Positions 10,778-21,808 of a stretch of 31,642 bases of DNA are shown in pieces. Origin of the DNA: Scenedesmus sp. ARA3 (taxonomy: Eukaryota; Chlorophyta; Chlorophyceae; Sphaeropleales; Scenedesmaceae); contig RWJK01001371.1 in the NCBI GenBank assembly GCA_004335835.1, positions 1 to 31,642 on the forward strand. The letters are read 5' to 3'. The translations under genes were made by a program, and so were the position numbers. Within the stretch, counting starts at the first letter, position 1, and the number at the start of each line of letters is the position of its first letter. The notes beneath the pieces were generated by a model. That model was not told the origin of the DNA and searched no databases. It was given only the letters and a program-made list of their open reading frames with translations.

Positions 10778-11059
10778 CTGCAGCAGCACAAATGCATGGG
10801 CAAATCAGTTGCTGGGCAACCGGATGCGACCTAGCCTCGTTATGAAATCTAAAAGTGATCGAATAAAGCCATCAAGCCTTGTTGCGACTGCCAGCAGGAG
10901 GTGCCATCCTCATCACCTCCCGCGACTGGTGCAGGACCCAGCAGTTCTGCAAGCATTGTTACAGTGCACATGTACAGCTGGTGTTTCCGCAAGACGATTC
11001 AGAGCGGGCGACGCACCTCAATGCAACTATACTGCGCTTTGCCTTCACTGCCACTACGG

Positions 11060-11680
11060 CTGAGCAACCACAAACATGTGCATCAGTGAAATCTCAACAA
11101 AGCCATTACACGGCATCGATACAGCGGAACCCGTGACATTGCCACCACCAGCGCATCTTCACCGGCTCGGAGCAGCAGGGGGTGCCCAGGTCTCAACCTG
11201 CAAACACCTGTCAATGACAGACTGCCATCCAGCAGCATTTACGCGTGGTACTGCTTGTCACGTCAAAGTCTATTTAGCTGGCCATGTGCTTCTTCAAACG
11301 GTGGTGGGCAGTGCCCATTGGGCACTTGCAGTACTGAGCTTTGCATGCAAGCTGCTTGGTGCTGTTTATATGTCGCACCGGTAATCAAGAGTGTGGCAGG
11401 TCGAGTGAGTAATGTTGCGTTGTGTTGTGAGCATCTGAGCTGCAGAACATTACTGCTGCCGCAGCAATTCCACCACAGCTGCTGCGCAGCATGCTGCTCC
11501 CTCAGGGAGCTTGGAGTCAGGCCTACAGCCGCTGCATGCGTGCAGCATGGTCGCATACGAGCGTGTCAGCGAGTAATGTGTATAAGGTGTCTGTTTCACG
11601 CAAGAAGTCAAAGGCTTGCCTATGGCATGCGCATGCAAGGAAAAGGCAGTATAGCACGAAATGTAATCTACATTGAATGC
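11060..11680. other. Gap between paralogues, no supported gene
   Basis: Several short ORFs on both strands overlap one another without splice-phase agreement or recognisable motifs. The plus ORF 10879-11136 is open, but it lies over DNA that resembles the minus-strand first-exon donor region of the paralogue (15027-15047) and is treated as a shadow. Confidence 0.4.
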
Positions 11681-11682
11681 AA

Positions 11683-11710
11683 ATCCGCCCAGTTTCAGCT
11701 CTGGGCGGAT
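11683..11710. repeat. Perfect 10-bp hairpin
   Basis: ATCCGCCCAG at 11683-11692 and its exact reverse complement CTGGGCGGAT at 11701-11710 flank an 8-base loop. It lies four bases outside the left end of the inverted-repeat element described next. It could be a remnant of another element or a transcript-end structure; no gene ends clearly here. Confidence 0.7.
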
Positions 11711-11713
11711 CTG

Positions 11714-11883
11714 ACGATACTATAGATACAGATGTCCACTGCGTTTTATGTTAGTATCTCTCTTCAATTGGTAAATGTGTGGGGAGTGGATTGTGAGTTG
11801 AGCTGAGATGATGTGGTGTGTGAGTTGAGATGGTGGGTATGGGGTGCAGAAACACAGTTGACATCTGTATCTATAGTATTGTC
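11714..11883. mobile_element. MITE-like element with ~33-bp terminal inverted repeats
   Basis: The left end reads ACGATACTATAGATACAGAT and the right end, reverse-complemented, ACAATACTATAGATACAGAT. About 30 of 33 end positions agree. The interior (~105 bases) is G/T-rich on the plus strand and non-coding. If the ends are taken at CTATAG, each is flanked by TA, which would fit TA target duplication as in Tc1/mariner- or PIF-type elements; this is only suggestive. Total length is about 170 bases. Confidence 0.65.
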
Positions 11884-12302
11884 CCCATTCCCGAGTAGGA
11901 TTCGCCAGAGCTGCAGCTGAACCGTCCAAAATCCGTGACGGATGCGCATTACTACCGCTCTTCTAGACTAGAGGGAGAGGAGGGGGTGACATGTCAAGAT
12001 TCCGTGCTGAACTGCCTTTTCCTTGTAACCGTATCAAGCTACTTGGTTGACAAGAACCTCAACAGTAGTATCTGCAACGCCAAGCCAGCCCAGTTGTTGA
12101 AGTCACAACTTTACTACCAGGGTAATTGAGTGGATAGTGAGAGTCTAGTTGAAATAGCACTGGACGGCACTGACCAGGTTCTGTGTTGATTATGGGTACT
12201 ACCTGTATTAGTAATACAGGAACACATATAGGAGCAGGAGCAGGAGTGCATCTTAACATCCGAGGTTTCAGCAGCCATGGTGCCGGGGGACGCCATCTCT
12301 AG

Positions 12303-12385
12303 CGATGAGTGCTCATTATGTTGCATTATGCTCGCTTGTAATGTCTGACCTGCATGCACGCTGTAACTCTTTATACTGGCCCAGA
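12303..12385. repeat. Dispersed repeat, copy 1
   Basis: CATTATGTTGCATT, TTGTAATGT, TGACCTGCATGCACG and TGTAACTCTTT occur in this order here and again at 25117-25195, with only small differences over ~65-75 bases. A three-base indel and scattered substitutions separate the copies. Neither copy carries obvious terminal repeats. Confidence 0.75.
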
Positions 12386-12435
12386 GCGCTCCTCGCCCAA
12401 CAGCGTCACATAAAGAAAGTTGCCGATTGCATTCA

Positions 12436-12440
12436 TTACA
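12436..12440 (-). terminator. TGTAA polyadenylation-type signal
   Basis: TGTAA on the minus strand about 260 bases past the stop of the 362-residue membrane-protein gene. TGTAA is the usual green-algal poly(A) signal. Assigned by position only. Confidence 0.3.
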
Positions 12441-12699
12441 AGCAAAAGCAAGCACAATGCAATATCATGCATACTCACATAGCTAGACGGCTGCCCGGGC
12501 CATCATGGCTGCTGCATCTTGGCTGCTGCATCTGTCACGCACAGATCCTGACCAAACATCAAAGTTGTTGGCAGCAAAGCTTACTGCGCACAGCCCGCAC
12601 GGACAAGTACATCTGGTTCGTGTAATATGCGACAGAAATACACCACGACATGTCGCTGCATTTTGTGCACAGCCACAGCTGTTTCGGTGCCGCAAAGGC

Positions 12700-14061
12700 T
12701 CACGGGCCCACAGGCAGCTCCACCAGCTTGTGCAAACACGTCCATGCATTGTCCAGCTTCCGTGCAAGCCTTGTGTGGCTGTGGCGTGCACACTTCATGC
12801 ATTTCAGACACCACGTCGCTCCAGTCAGCACATACAACACAGCCCACCAGAGGGTCAGCAAAGTGCAGCTCAGAATGATTGACAGGGCTGCCAACAACCC
12901 AATGAGGACTGCTGCCAGCCCCCACATCACTGCAGCACACAAGGGGGGCACTTGCTGCTTCTGCCAGAGGTGGTCAATGGGCTTGTCTACTGAGCTCACA
13001 AAAGTCAAGCTCATCAACATAGCAATGCCAGCAGCCCGTCCCAGCACGCGCCAGGTCACTGTCGTTGGAACAGCAATGAACGCCGCACACATGAAGCATG
13101 CTAGCGCGCACACGAAGCGGCCGCCTGGGTACCCTGCGCAGCAACATGTGAAGGAGTGTTACCCCATGCGATGTTTGCAACGTGGTGTGCAAGCAGTCAC
13201 TGCAAGTTTGCTCAAGCTAAGCGCATGCACCTGGGATTTAGCAGCTGATCTGGGCTTCAGTAGCACGGCATTGTGCGCCTAGCAACAAAGTGACATGCAA
13301 AGCGCCAAGCAACAGCCCCACACACAAGGCAGAAGGACATCTGCTGATGTGTCTGTCGGGAGGCTCAGGCAAAGGAAGCTCAGGCGTCGCAACACACGCA
13401 TTGTGTGAGCATGCATTTTGCTTGTATGCTACGTAACGGTTTAGGGCAGCCGCGCCGTTGCATGACCTAACAGCAACGCTGCAAAAAATATGCTCAGACA
13501 GCAACAACCAGACCACCCACCATCAAATGCGGCCTTGAGGATCCGTGCCAGCGCACCCAGGCATGTGCTCATGAGCTTGATCACGTTGTGCAGCTGCACA
13601 TCGCCTGGAAGTAGCGCAAGCATACACGTAACAAAAAGCTTGACAGCGCCTGCACGCGGTCAAACCACAAGGCAGGGTGGGTGGTATCAGGGATTGTCTC
13701 TATTCTGGCCAACAAACATCCCGTGGCAGGTAAAGGAAGCACAGTATCCAAAACACAGCCTGAGATAGGGTGCCTTGTTTAGGTTCTGATCACACCCTAG
13801 AGACAGATGTACACTCCCTGATCCATACGAGGGTGGTTGAGGTGTGCCTGGCAATCAGGGCTGTTGCTGCACAAGTGCGCTCACGGCGGCCTCACACTCA
13901 ATGCCAGGCGGTGCAGATCTAGGCCATTCTGTCACAAGCACCATTGCAACCACTGGTAGGACTCACCTGCTGCTGGTGCTGCTGGTGCTGCTGGTGCTGG
14001 CTGTGCTTCTGCTAACACTGCTGCTCCTGGCTCTGCTGCTGGCGCTGCTGGCTCTGCTGGC

Positions 14062-14098
<37 letters not shown>

Positions 14099-15182
14099 TG
14101 GTTGATCCAAGGAAGAGACACGGAGAGTACATGCATGGACAAGCAGGCAGGGCAGTTGCTCAGTACAGGTGATGAGAAAGAAACGCAATGCATTTGCATC
14201 AAAGACAGGAAACTGCATCGTGTATCTAGCAGGGGCTGGCCAGTACGCCCAGGTGGCCTTCCAGGTCACAGACGCAAGGGTGATTTAAAATTGTTGCTCC
14301 ATTAGACTATCATGCCTGATGAAAAGCTGGTGTGTGCGGACTGCATTTCAGAACGTGTTGCCAGCATCAACCAGGCTGCGCAGCGTGGTCAGCAGGCTGT
14401 GCCGATAGCATCATGCATGCCTACAGCATACTTGCAGCTGCACCAATGCGTACACCCACGCATGGCCTGTTATTGCACATCAGAGAGGTACATGTTGCTC
14501 TTGGCGTATCTGCCTGACTGAGGGATTGCCCTAAGCACAGGTGGACAGCATTGTGTCCATCAGGCTCACCTGGATCATCAGGCGCCTGCTCCAACACCAA
14601 CACTCTAGCTTGCTGCCGCAACAGCAGCTCTTGCTGCCGCAGCCTCCTTGCTGAGATCAAGTCCCGTAGCTGCTGCCCCACATTCGCCCTTAAATGTGCT
14701 GGAGCGTCCTCGAACCGCCGCCTCGCTCGGTTAACTTCGGCTCCCATCCTCTGCAGTGTTTCATCATCTTGATCTTCTGGGTCCAAGGGGGCCTCTGGCC
14801 CCTGCTGATCTGCAGCTGCAGACCAGGTGACTCCTGCAGCAATAAAGAAGAACCATGCCATGACAGCAGTGCAGCATTAATGAGAGTATTGCTCGGTAGC
14901 GCTGCGACGTCGCCCAACGAGCAGATCACGCCGTCAGGTATGCTCAACTGCTAACACTCAAAGGCAGCCACCTCGTCAACCCAAGAACTGCACACAGCAG
15001 CTTTTAAGCATTTCCCGCGGGCCACAAAGCAGAGCGCGCGACGCACCCATGATGGTGTTGGCTATCTGGCTAAGGCGGTGAACTTCTGTACAACATCTGT
15101 ACACCTGCAACAGCTCTGTGGAACACTTCAGATCATCCCAAGGCGTCGTGCTGAAAGGATAAACGTGACCAGGGTGCGCCAT
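12700..15182 (-). CDS. Predicted membrane protein with coiled-coil and poly-Ala linker, 362 aa
   Basis: Exons on the minus strand are 15182-15047, 14833-14570, 14092-13967, 13649-13521 and 13133-12700. All four introns are phase 1 with GTGCGT, GTGAGC, GTGAGT and GTGGGT donors, and the spliced length closes exactly on TGA at 12702-12700, which strongly supports the model. Order: N-terminus MAHPGHVYPFSTTPWDDL; a charged helical region with LRQQELLLRQQARVLVLEQ; a linker of ~41 residues rich in Ala with EPAEPAAPAAEP; then a hydrophobic C-terminal half with membrane-spanning stretches around CALACFMCAAFIAV and GLAAVLIGLLAALSIILSC. The tail is basic and Cys-containing (CLKCMKCARHSH). No family was recognised. 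A GTGAGC lies across the stop codon, so a further exon is possible. A diverged paralogue lies downstream at 10777-9904. Confidence 0.6.
13838..13966 (-). repeat. Intron segment shared with 9783-9903
   Basis: This is the intron directly after the poly-Ala exon of the 362-residue gene. It shares ordered blocks with the matching intron of the neighbouring paralogue, including CACAAGCACCA and the CACCTGCTGC donor context. Confidence 0.65.
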
Positions 15183-15579
15183 GGTCAGACCCAAAGGACT
15201 TTCATCGGACTCTTGACCGAGATCTCGAGCATCTAGATGCGGTGACGGTTACATGACTTTCTGGGTGAAATTGTCCTTGGAAAGCAGCAGACTTGACTTG
15301 ATACTCCTCACGTCCCCCGAAACTGCAACACCGTCAGTGTTTCGGACAGTCAGCCGGTCAGGCAGAAGGCTCGCCTATGTGACCTTGCTCTTTAAACCCT
15401 GAATTCAAATCAAATGCTTGAGGAGCGCTGACGACACACTGAAAAAAGGTATGTCGTCTGATACTCGGATTGAAGTCGTTTGAAGAAGCTGTGTGCGGTG
15501 TTCTTGAGTGTCACTGCTGCTGCAACCACGACAGGCAAGAACCTACAACATGCTGCACAATGCTTTCATGCGTGGGCTC
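15183..15579 (-). promoter_or_regulatory. Intergenic: end of the large low-complexity gene, upstream of the 362-aa gene
   Basis: Both flanking genes are on the minus strand, so this stretch holds the 3' flank of one and the promoter of the other. TTACA at 15247-15251 is TGTAA on the minus strand, about 330 bases after the upstream gene's stop, and could be its poly(A) signal. No TATA box is obvious upstream of 15182. Confidence 0.35.
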
Positions 15580-18500
15580 TCACTCCTGCAAGAACCTGCT
15601 CAACATCTCTGAAAGGTAGGCCTCTTCTTCAGCGACGGCCCCTGCATCAGGCACTGCCGTAGCTGTCAGCTGTGCTGCACCCGCTAGCGCATCCTCGCTA
15701 GCCCTCCTTGTGCTGGGTTGCTGTGGATGCTGCTGGATGGACTGCTGCTGCCTGTACATAGCCACCAGCCTCTCTATTCTGTTGGCACTTGTGGGGCGGC
15801 CACCAGCAACTGGCCTGTACCTCACGCTCTCACGGCTGCCGCTGCTGCTGTTGCTGCTGCCATCATCTGTGCCATCATGCTCACTGCTATGCTCACTGCC
15901 ACTGCTGCCAGATGCAGTGTCCACATCACCCTCAAACCCTGCCTGCCACACAGCACGCGCATCAGCAGCATAACCACCTGCACTAGCTGGTGCCTTCTCT
16001 CCAGTATGCCGCCTTGCTGCTCGCATCGCAGCTGCAGCAGCGGCAGCGGGGCCCTGACTGAGCAGCTCCATCTCTGAAAGCTGCTGCTCCAGCAGCTGCT
16101 CGAGCTGCAGCAGATCATCTTGACCCTCCAGCCGGCCATGCTGCTGCAAGCTGCTGCTGCCCAGCCCTGGCCGCTGATGCATAACAGCTGCCCCAGCAGC
16201 AGTAATGCCTGGTGCTGAGACAACCTGTTGACTCAGGGGCTGCACTGCTTGCTGGCCTAGCAGCTTCCGCGCAGATGGCGGGTAGAAGCGCGCATCAATG
16301 TGCACCGGCCCTGCAGCCACCTGTGTTGCTGCAGCCACGGCACGCGTAGCTGAACCTGCTGTCTCACTTGATGGGCCTGCAGCAGCTGCCCCCATGCCTG
16401 CAGGGGCGGCGGCAGTTGACTCCTTACCGCCAGCAGCAGCAGCAGCAGCAGCAGGAGGAGGCTGCTGTGACAACCTGCTAGGCTCTGCTGCTGCTGCTGC
16501 TGCTGCTGGGGCCTGCATGCTGGCCAGCTGCGCTGGGGAGCTTGGCAGCGACTTGCAGCTGGCCCTGTAGTGTGCCCACAGCCGCTGCAGAGCAGGCGAG
16601 CCCATGCTCACAGCGCCAGACACCACAGCAACGCCACCCGCAGTGCTGCACAGCCGGGATGCTGCTGCTGCTGCTGCTCCGGCTGCTGTGTGTGCAGCAG
16701 CTGCCTGCTGCAGCCTCAACATGCCTGCAGGTGTGCCTGCAAGCACTTTCCGCTTGGCATCAGGTGTGGCAAACGCACTGCCTGAGCCGCCGCCGCCACC
16801 GCCACCACCACCACCAGCAGCAGCAGAGTCAGGCAGCTCTCCTGCTGCTGTAGCACCGTCAGCGTCTGCTGAGGCGTGTTCCCTGCTGCCAGCATGGCCA
16901 CCTGCCCTGTCAACCACTGCTGCTGCTGCTGCTGACTGGCTTTCCATAACTCGCCCTAGGGGGTGTGCCTCATGCCTCTGCAGCCCAGGACTGTTGGTGG
17001 TCTCGCCAAGTGGCCTCCTGCCAGCAGCGCTGCCAAGTGCTGCTGCCCTGCTGCCTGCGCCAGCACTGCCAGCAGCGCTGCTGTAAGCCTTCATAGGGCT
17101 CAGATGCAGCTTGTCCAATGTTGGCAGCTGCGGCCAAGGCAACGGCCCTTGCTGCTGCTGCTGCTGCCGCCATGGGCTTGGCCCAGCTTGCAGCTGCTCC
17201 TGCTGAAGATGGCTGCTGCTGCTGCCGCTGCCTGCACCAGCTGGCATCAAGCCAGGTGTGCCTGCATGCTCATTGATGTGCCGCATTGCAGCAGCTGTTG
17301 CGGGCCGGTGGCCAAACAGCGACCTGACCACATGTGCTGCAGGCTGAGCACCCTGTACGTTAGCAGCAGCAGCAGCAGTATACGGCAATGTAGCATCGCT
17401 AACAGCCGATGCAGGGGTGCCTCCCTGCTGCTGCTGCTGCTGCCACAGGCCAGGGCTGCCATATCCACTGACACTCACTGCAGTCGCCGCTGCTGCAGCC
17501 GCCGCCGCAGCAGCTGCTGTCACTGCTGCTGACACACCACTACGTTGCGTCAGGGCTCCACCCTCGCCTGGTGACAGCCCTCGGGTTGCAGCTGCTGCAG
17601 CTTCCACAGCAGCTGCTGCTGCCATGGCGGCTGCAGCAGCAACAGGAGATGCAGCTGCAAATGCTGCTGCAGTGCTACCAGGGCTAGGTGTGGCTCTAGC
17701 ACCGCTGCCAGCGCCTGAAGCTACTGCCATGGTTGCTGCAGCTGCAGCAGTTGCTGCTGCTGGGCTCCAGCGCTGATCTCCAGCAGCAGTGCCAGCAGCT
17801 GTGCTGTCAACCTCAGCAGGCTCCTGCTCAGTTTGTGATGCTTCATCCTTGGTGGGACTGATGAAGTACTGCTCAGGTTGTTGGGCTGGAGTGGTTAATG
17901 CCTGCAAGCAGCATACGCCAGTGCATGAGGGTTGCTCAGAGGTGATGCAGCCTTGTGAGGTGCTGGCCGCACTGGTGCAATAACACGAGCAGAAGTAGTC
18001 ATCGTAATACAAATGATGGTTACTTGCATGATGCATGTGGCTACGTTTGTCACAGGCACTATTGCCATGCCAATGGTGTGCTTCCAGTACGCATACGCAC
18101 TCACCTGCAGGCGCTGCTGCCAGCGATGCTGCTGCAATGCCTGCAGCCCCCTCCAAGGCGCCACCTGCCCTGCTGCTGCTGGGCTTGTTTCCTGTTGCCC
18201 TGCTGCTGCTGCTGCTGCTGGTTGCAACTGAAGCCTTGCTGCAGCTTGTGTCGAAGTACCTCGCCTTCCAGGTACAGCATGTGCCCAAACGCTTGCAGGG
18301 CTGCCAGCCCTACTGCTGGCCCTGCTGCTAGCCCTGTTTGGGCTGCCTGCAGCAGCACGCAGCCGAGGCTGCACGCTGCTTGGCCTTGCAAAAGCAGCAG
18401 TGCCGCCAGCCACAAACCGGCCAGAACTGCCTCCAGGTGATGCTGCACGCCCTACTGGTGACGGCGCAGCTGCTGCTGCTGCTGCTGTGGCCCGCCTGAT

Positions 18501-20361
18501 TGCTTGAGTTGGGCTGCGCGTCTGCCGCTGCTGCTGCTGCCGCTGCTGCTGCTGGCCCTGCAACGTGACCGGCTGCAGTGGTGCCACCCGCTGCCTGCTC
18601 CGCGGGCCGATGGCAGCAGCTGATGCTGTAGCTGTTGGTGACAGTATGATGTCATGCCCGTATCGTGATTGCAGAGGCGGTAGCTGTTCTTCAGCCCATG
18701 CTTGCTGCTGCTGCAGCTGCTGCTGTGGCGCGGTTTGCAGCTGCTGCTGCTGCATGACGAGCTGCAGCTGAGACAGCTGCTGCTGCATCTTGTGCAGCAT
18801 GGATGGCAGCTGCTGACTGCTTTCAGGCAGCAGGAACTCCTGCTGCTTCGTATCAAGCACGCCAGCCTGCTGCTGTTGCTCCTCATGCAGACCAGCTTGC
18901 TGCTGCTGCTGCTGCTGCTGCTGGCCAACTGCAGAGACATGCAGCTCTTGCTGTTGGTGGTGGCTGCCCAGCAACTGGTGCAGCTGCTGTTGGTTCCTGC
19001 GCAGCAGCGCACTCAGCCGCTGCTGCAGCGCATGCCACTGCTGCTGCTCCTGCTGCTGTTCCTGTTCCAGCTGCTGCTCTTCCTGCCACTGCTCATCGCC
19101 CGCTCGTAGCAACACATCAATCGGCTGCTGCTGCTGCTGCTGCTGCTGCGTGTCAGGCGTTGCTTGCCGCTGCTCAGCTGTTGCCAGCTGCTGCTGCACT
19201 AGCTCCTGCCGCTCCTGTTCTTGCTGCTGTTGCTGGAGCTGCTGGTGTGTGCTTTGGCTATGCCCCGTGACATCGCCTTGCTGTGCCAGCAGGTGCTGCA
19301 GCTGCACCATGTTCTCCTTCATCAGCCAGCTGAGGCGGGAACCAGAGGCAGCAGCACCTCCTGCTGCTGCGGCTGTGCTGCTGCCCCCAATCACTACTGC
19401 CCGCTGCTGGGGTGCCTCTTCTGTCCTGGCTGCTGCTGCTGCTGCTGCCAGGGTGGCCGGTTCACTCGCTGCTGCTGCTGCTGCTGCTGCTGGCAGGTGC
19501 CTCGGCACCTCACCAGTACGGGTGGGCGAGCCCTGCCCTGCCAGCTGCGCAAAGGAGAAGCTGTCCCTGTTGCTGCTGCTGCTGCCACCTTGAACGGCCA
19601 CTTGCCGCTGCGGCGCATGCTGCAGCAGGTGCGGCACCTGCTGCTGCTGCTGCTGTACATAAACTGTTTGCCGAGCTTCAGGTTCTCCCCCAGGCAGTGT
19701 TGTGTCAAGTGCAGCTGCATGCTGTGCAGGCGCCTGTTCCTGCAGGAGTACTGCTGCTCCTGCAGGTTGTCCTGCAAGCGCTGCTGTTGCAGATGCTTCC
19801 CTAAATGGAATGCCAGGTAGCCTAAAATTGCAGCTGGGTGTCGGCGAATCACCCTGCGAGGCAGTAGCCAAAGAACCAAGGGCCCAGTGCATGCAAGGAC
19901 ATGTGCGGGCCACCACTGTTCACTTGCCAGACACTATTGGTGCCGCTGCTAAGGCACTGCTATTAATCAAGATGCCTCCCAGAACGTCCAAGCGTGCTGA
20001 ACAGGTCGTGTGGCTCAGCTGATCACCACCAGCAAACAGGCGTGATCTGCCCAGATGCTGAATTGTCACACATGAGAACACTGGCTGAGCTCACCCTTGC
20101 TGCCTTGATACGCTTCTGCTCGTCAAACCAGGCTTGGCACCTGGCCTCTAACAACTGTGAGAGCTCCTCAGGCAAAAGGCCCAGCTCTGGTGGATGCTGT
20201 TCATCAATGTCAGCAGGCTGATGCCTTGCCAGTACATCTATGTCAACAACAGTGGTGCCTGCAGGTACCAGGGTGCTGCCTGGCTGCAGAGCTTCGCACA
20301 GGTCGGGAAAACATGTTTTGTCGCTGACATCAAACGGGTTCCAGCTGTCTAGGGGCTGCAT
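15580..20361 (-). CDS. Very long Gln/Ala/Ser-rich low-complexity protein, ~1445 aa
   Basis: Three phase-0 exons on the minus strand: 20361-20095, 19853-18105 and 17901-15580 (donors GTGAGC and GTGAGT, acceptors CTCGCAG and TTGCAG). Exon 1 encodes an ordered-looking N-terminus (MQPLDSWNPFDVSDK, later LLEARCQAWFDEQKRIKAAR). Exon 2 is Gln-rich with repeated CAG-encoded runs and helix-like Q/L/H stretches. Exon 3 is Ala/Ser-rich with scattered SP and TP sites (ISPTKDEASQTEQEP, LHLSPMKAY), an acidic Ser-rich patch, and a conserved-looking C-terminus (RIERLVAMYRQQQ, then YLSEMLSRFLQE). No catalytic or known domain was seen. Many proline-directed sites suggest phosphorylation, and the Q/A tracts suggest a disordered scaffold or transcriptional regulator; this is inference. 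An in-frame ATG at 20451 could add 30 residues. Transcribed divergently from RRP15. Confidence 0.75.
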
Positions 20362-20741
20362 CGGCCTTGCAGGATGGCATGGCTGCAACAAACGGTCACC
20401 GCATGCGAAGGTGCGATAACGCGCAGCACACACGATGAAACAAAGAAGCATGTGCCATGCATGCGATCTCTGAGCACTTCTTTGCCCACGTCAGATACAC
20501 CTTGAACAGTGTCCTGCCAATGTTACTGACATTCTACAGGCCGGCTTCGCTGTAAGCCTAAAGAGCCCGTACAAGGCATCTTAGACAATTGTCGGACTTT
20601 TTACTGTGCTCTTTCACGCCCACCGTGTTTGTTCCCGCCGCAGCGCACTCATTGCTGATATTCTGATAAGCCCACTTGTTGGTTGACGTCTTTATTGCTT
20701 ACATTTATACATAACTTTGAGATTGGACCACAGCAGCAGCC
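20362..20741. promoter_or_regulatory. Divergent promoter region
   Basis: About 380 bases separate the start codons of the large Gln/Ala-rich gene (minus) and RRP15 (plus). It holds TGACGTC at 20684-20690 (a CRE/bZIP-like core) and a TATA-like TTTATAC at 20704-20710, 32 bases before the RRP15 ATG. That distance is short for a TATA box with a usable leader, so the TATA assignment is weak. The start context CAGCAGCCATGG is favourable. Confidence 0.4.
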
Positions 20742-21777
20742 ATGGGGAAGCGGCGAGCACCCGACACGGCAGCAGCAGCAGCACCAGCAGCAGCAGCAGC
20801 AGCAGCAGAGCAAGAAGAGTTCGAGGATCCAGGCATCCTTGCAGACGAATCCAGTGACGAAGGTGCATCCGAGGATTACTCTGAGGACGAGCAGGCTGCT
20901 ATGCAAGGCAGTGGTTCAGGAGAGGTTGACGGTGAGTGTGCATGGCGGCATGTCAGGCTCTTCAGGGGCTGCACTAATCAGATGTGTAGTGTGCGTTTCC
21001 ACGCCTTCTATGTGACATTGGTATTCAGCAAACATAGCACTTGGTGTTGCGGGGCGGTTCCATGCCTGTGACTGTAACTTGCCAGCCTGGGCTTGCAGTC
21101 CTAGTATCAGCACACTGCACCTCTGCAATCTGCAACCGGCAGCGTGCTGCGCTGCACCTACAAGCGCCATGCCACAACTGCAGTTTGCTAGCCTTGCCGT
21201 GCACTTGCATCCTGACATGCTGTCTGCTGTGTTGCTGCTTGCTGCGCTTCTCTCCGCGTGCTTTTCCAAATGCAGGCGACGATGCAGCTGCAACAGCACT
21301 CGGCTCAGAAGAACAGCAGGACGATGATGCAGCAGCAGCAGCAGCAGCAGACGCAGGCGTAGATGCGGGCGACGGCGTCTCAGATGATGACAGAGACCTA
21401 GATGCAGATAACCCCAGCAGCAGCGGCGGCGGCAGCGATGATGATGTTGAGCCACCAGGCAGCAGCGCATCAGAAGGAGAGCAGGATGATGAAGAGGATT
21501 CAGAAGAGCAGGACGGCCGCAGGCAGCAGCCGCCAGCATCATTCCTAGAGGGCGAAAAGTCGGCATCCTTTGCAAAAGCCTTTGCCAAGATCATGACGTC
21601 AAAGCCAGCAGGCAAGGCAGCCGCCGCAGCAGCAGCAGCACCTGCAGGTGTCATTCTGTCGGAGTCTGCTGGCCTGGCCAAGCGCAAGGCAGAGGTAGAG
21701 GCAGATGAGGCAGCAGCGCGGCAGGCCAAGAAGCAGCGGCTGGAGATGCGGCAGCGAGGGCACCTGGTGAGCACCAG

Positions 21778-21808
<31 letters not shown>

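Noticed and set aside
13238..13516. Minus ORF with a hydrophobic segment between two exons of the 362-aa gene
   Set aside because: Skipping it joins the flanking exons perfectly in phase 1; including it introduces stops.
13844..14305. 153-codon plus ORF with a poly-Leu stretch
   Set aside because: Antisense to the poly-Ala exon of a well-closed minus-strand model.
18702..19109. Leu-rich and Cys-rich ORFs opposite the Gln-rich exon
   Set aside because: They are the reverse-strand reading of CAG runs (CTG = Leu, TGC = Cys) and have no splice support.
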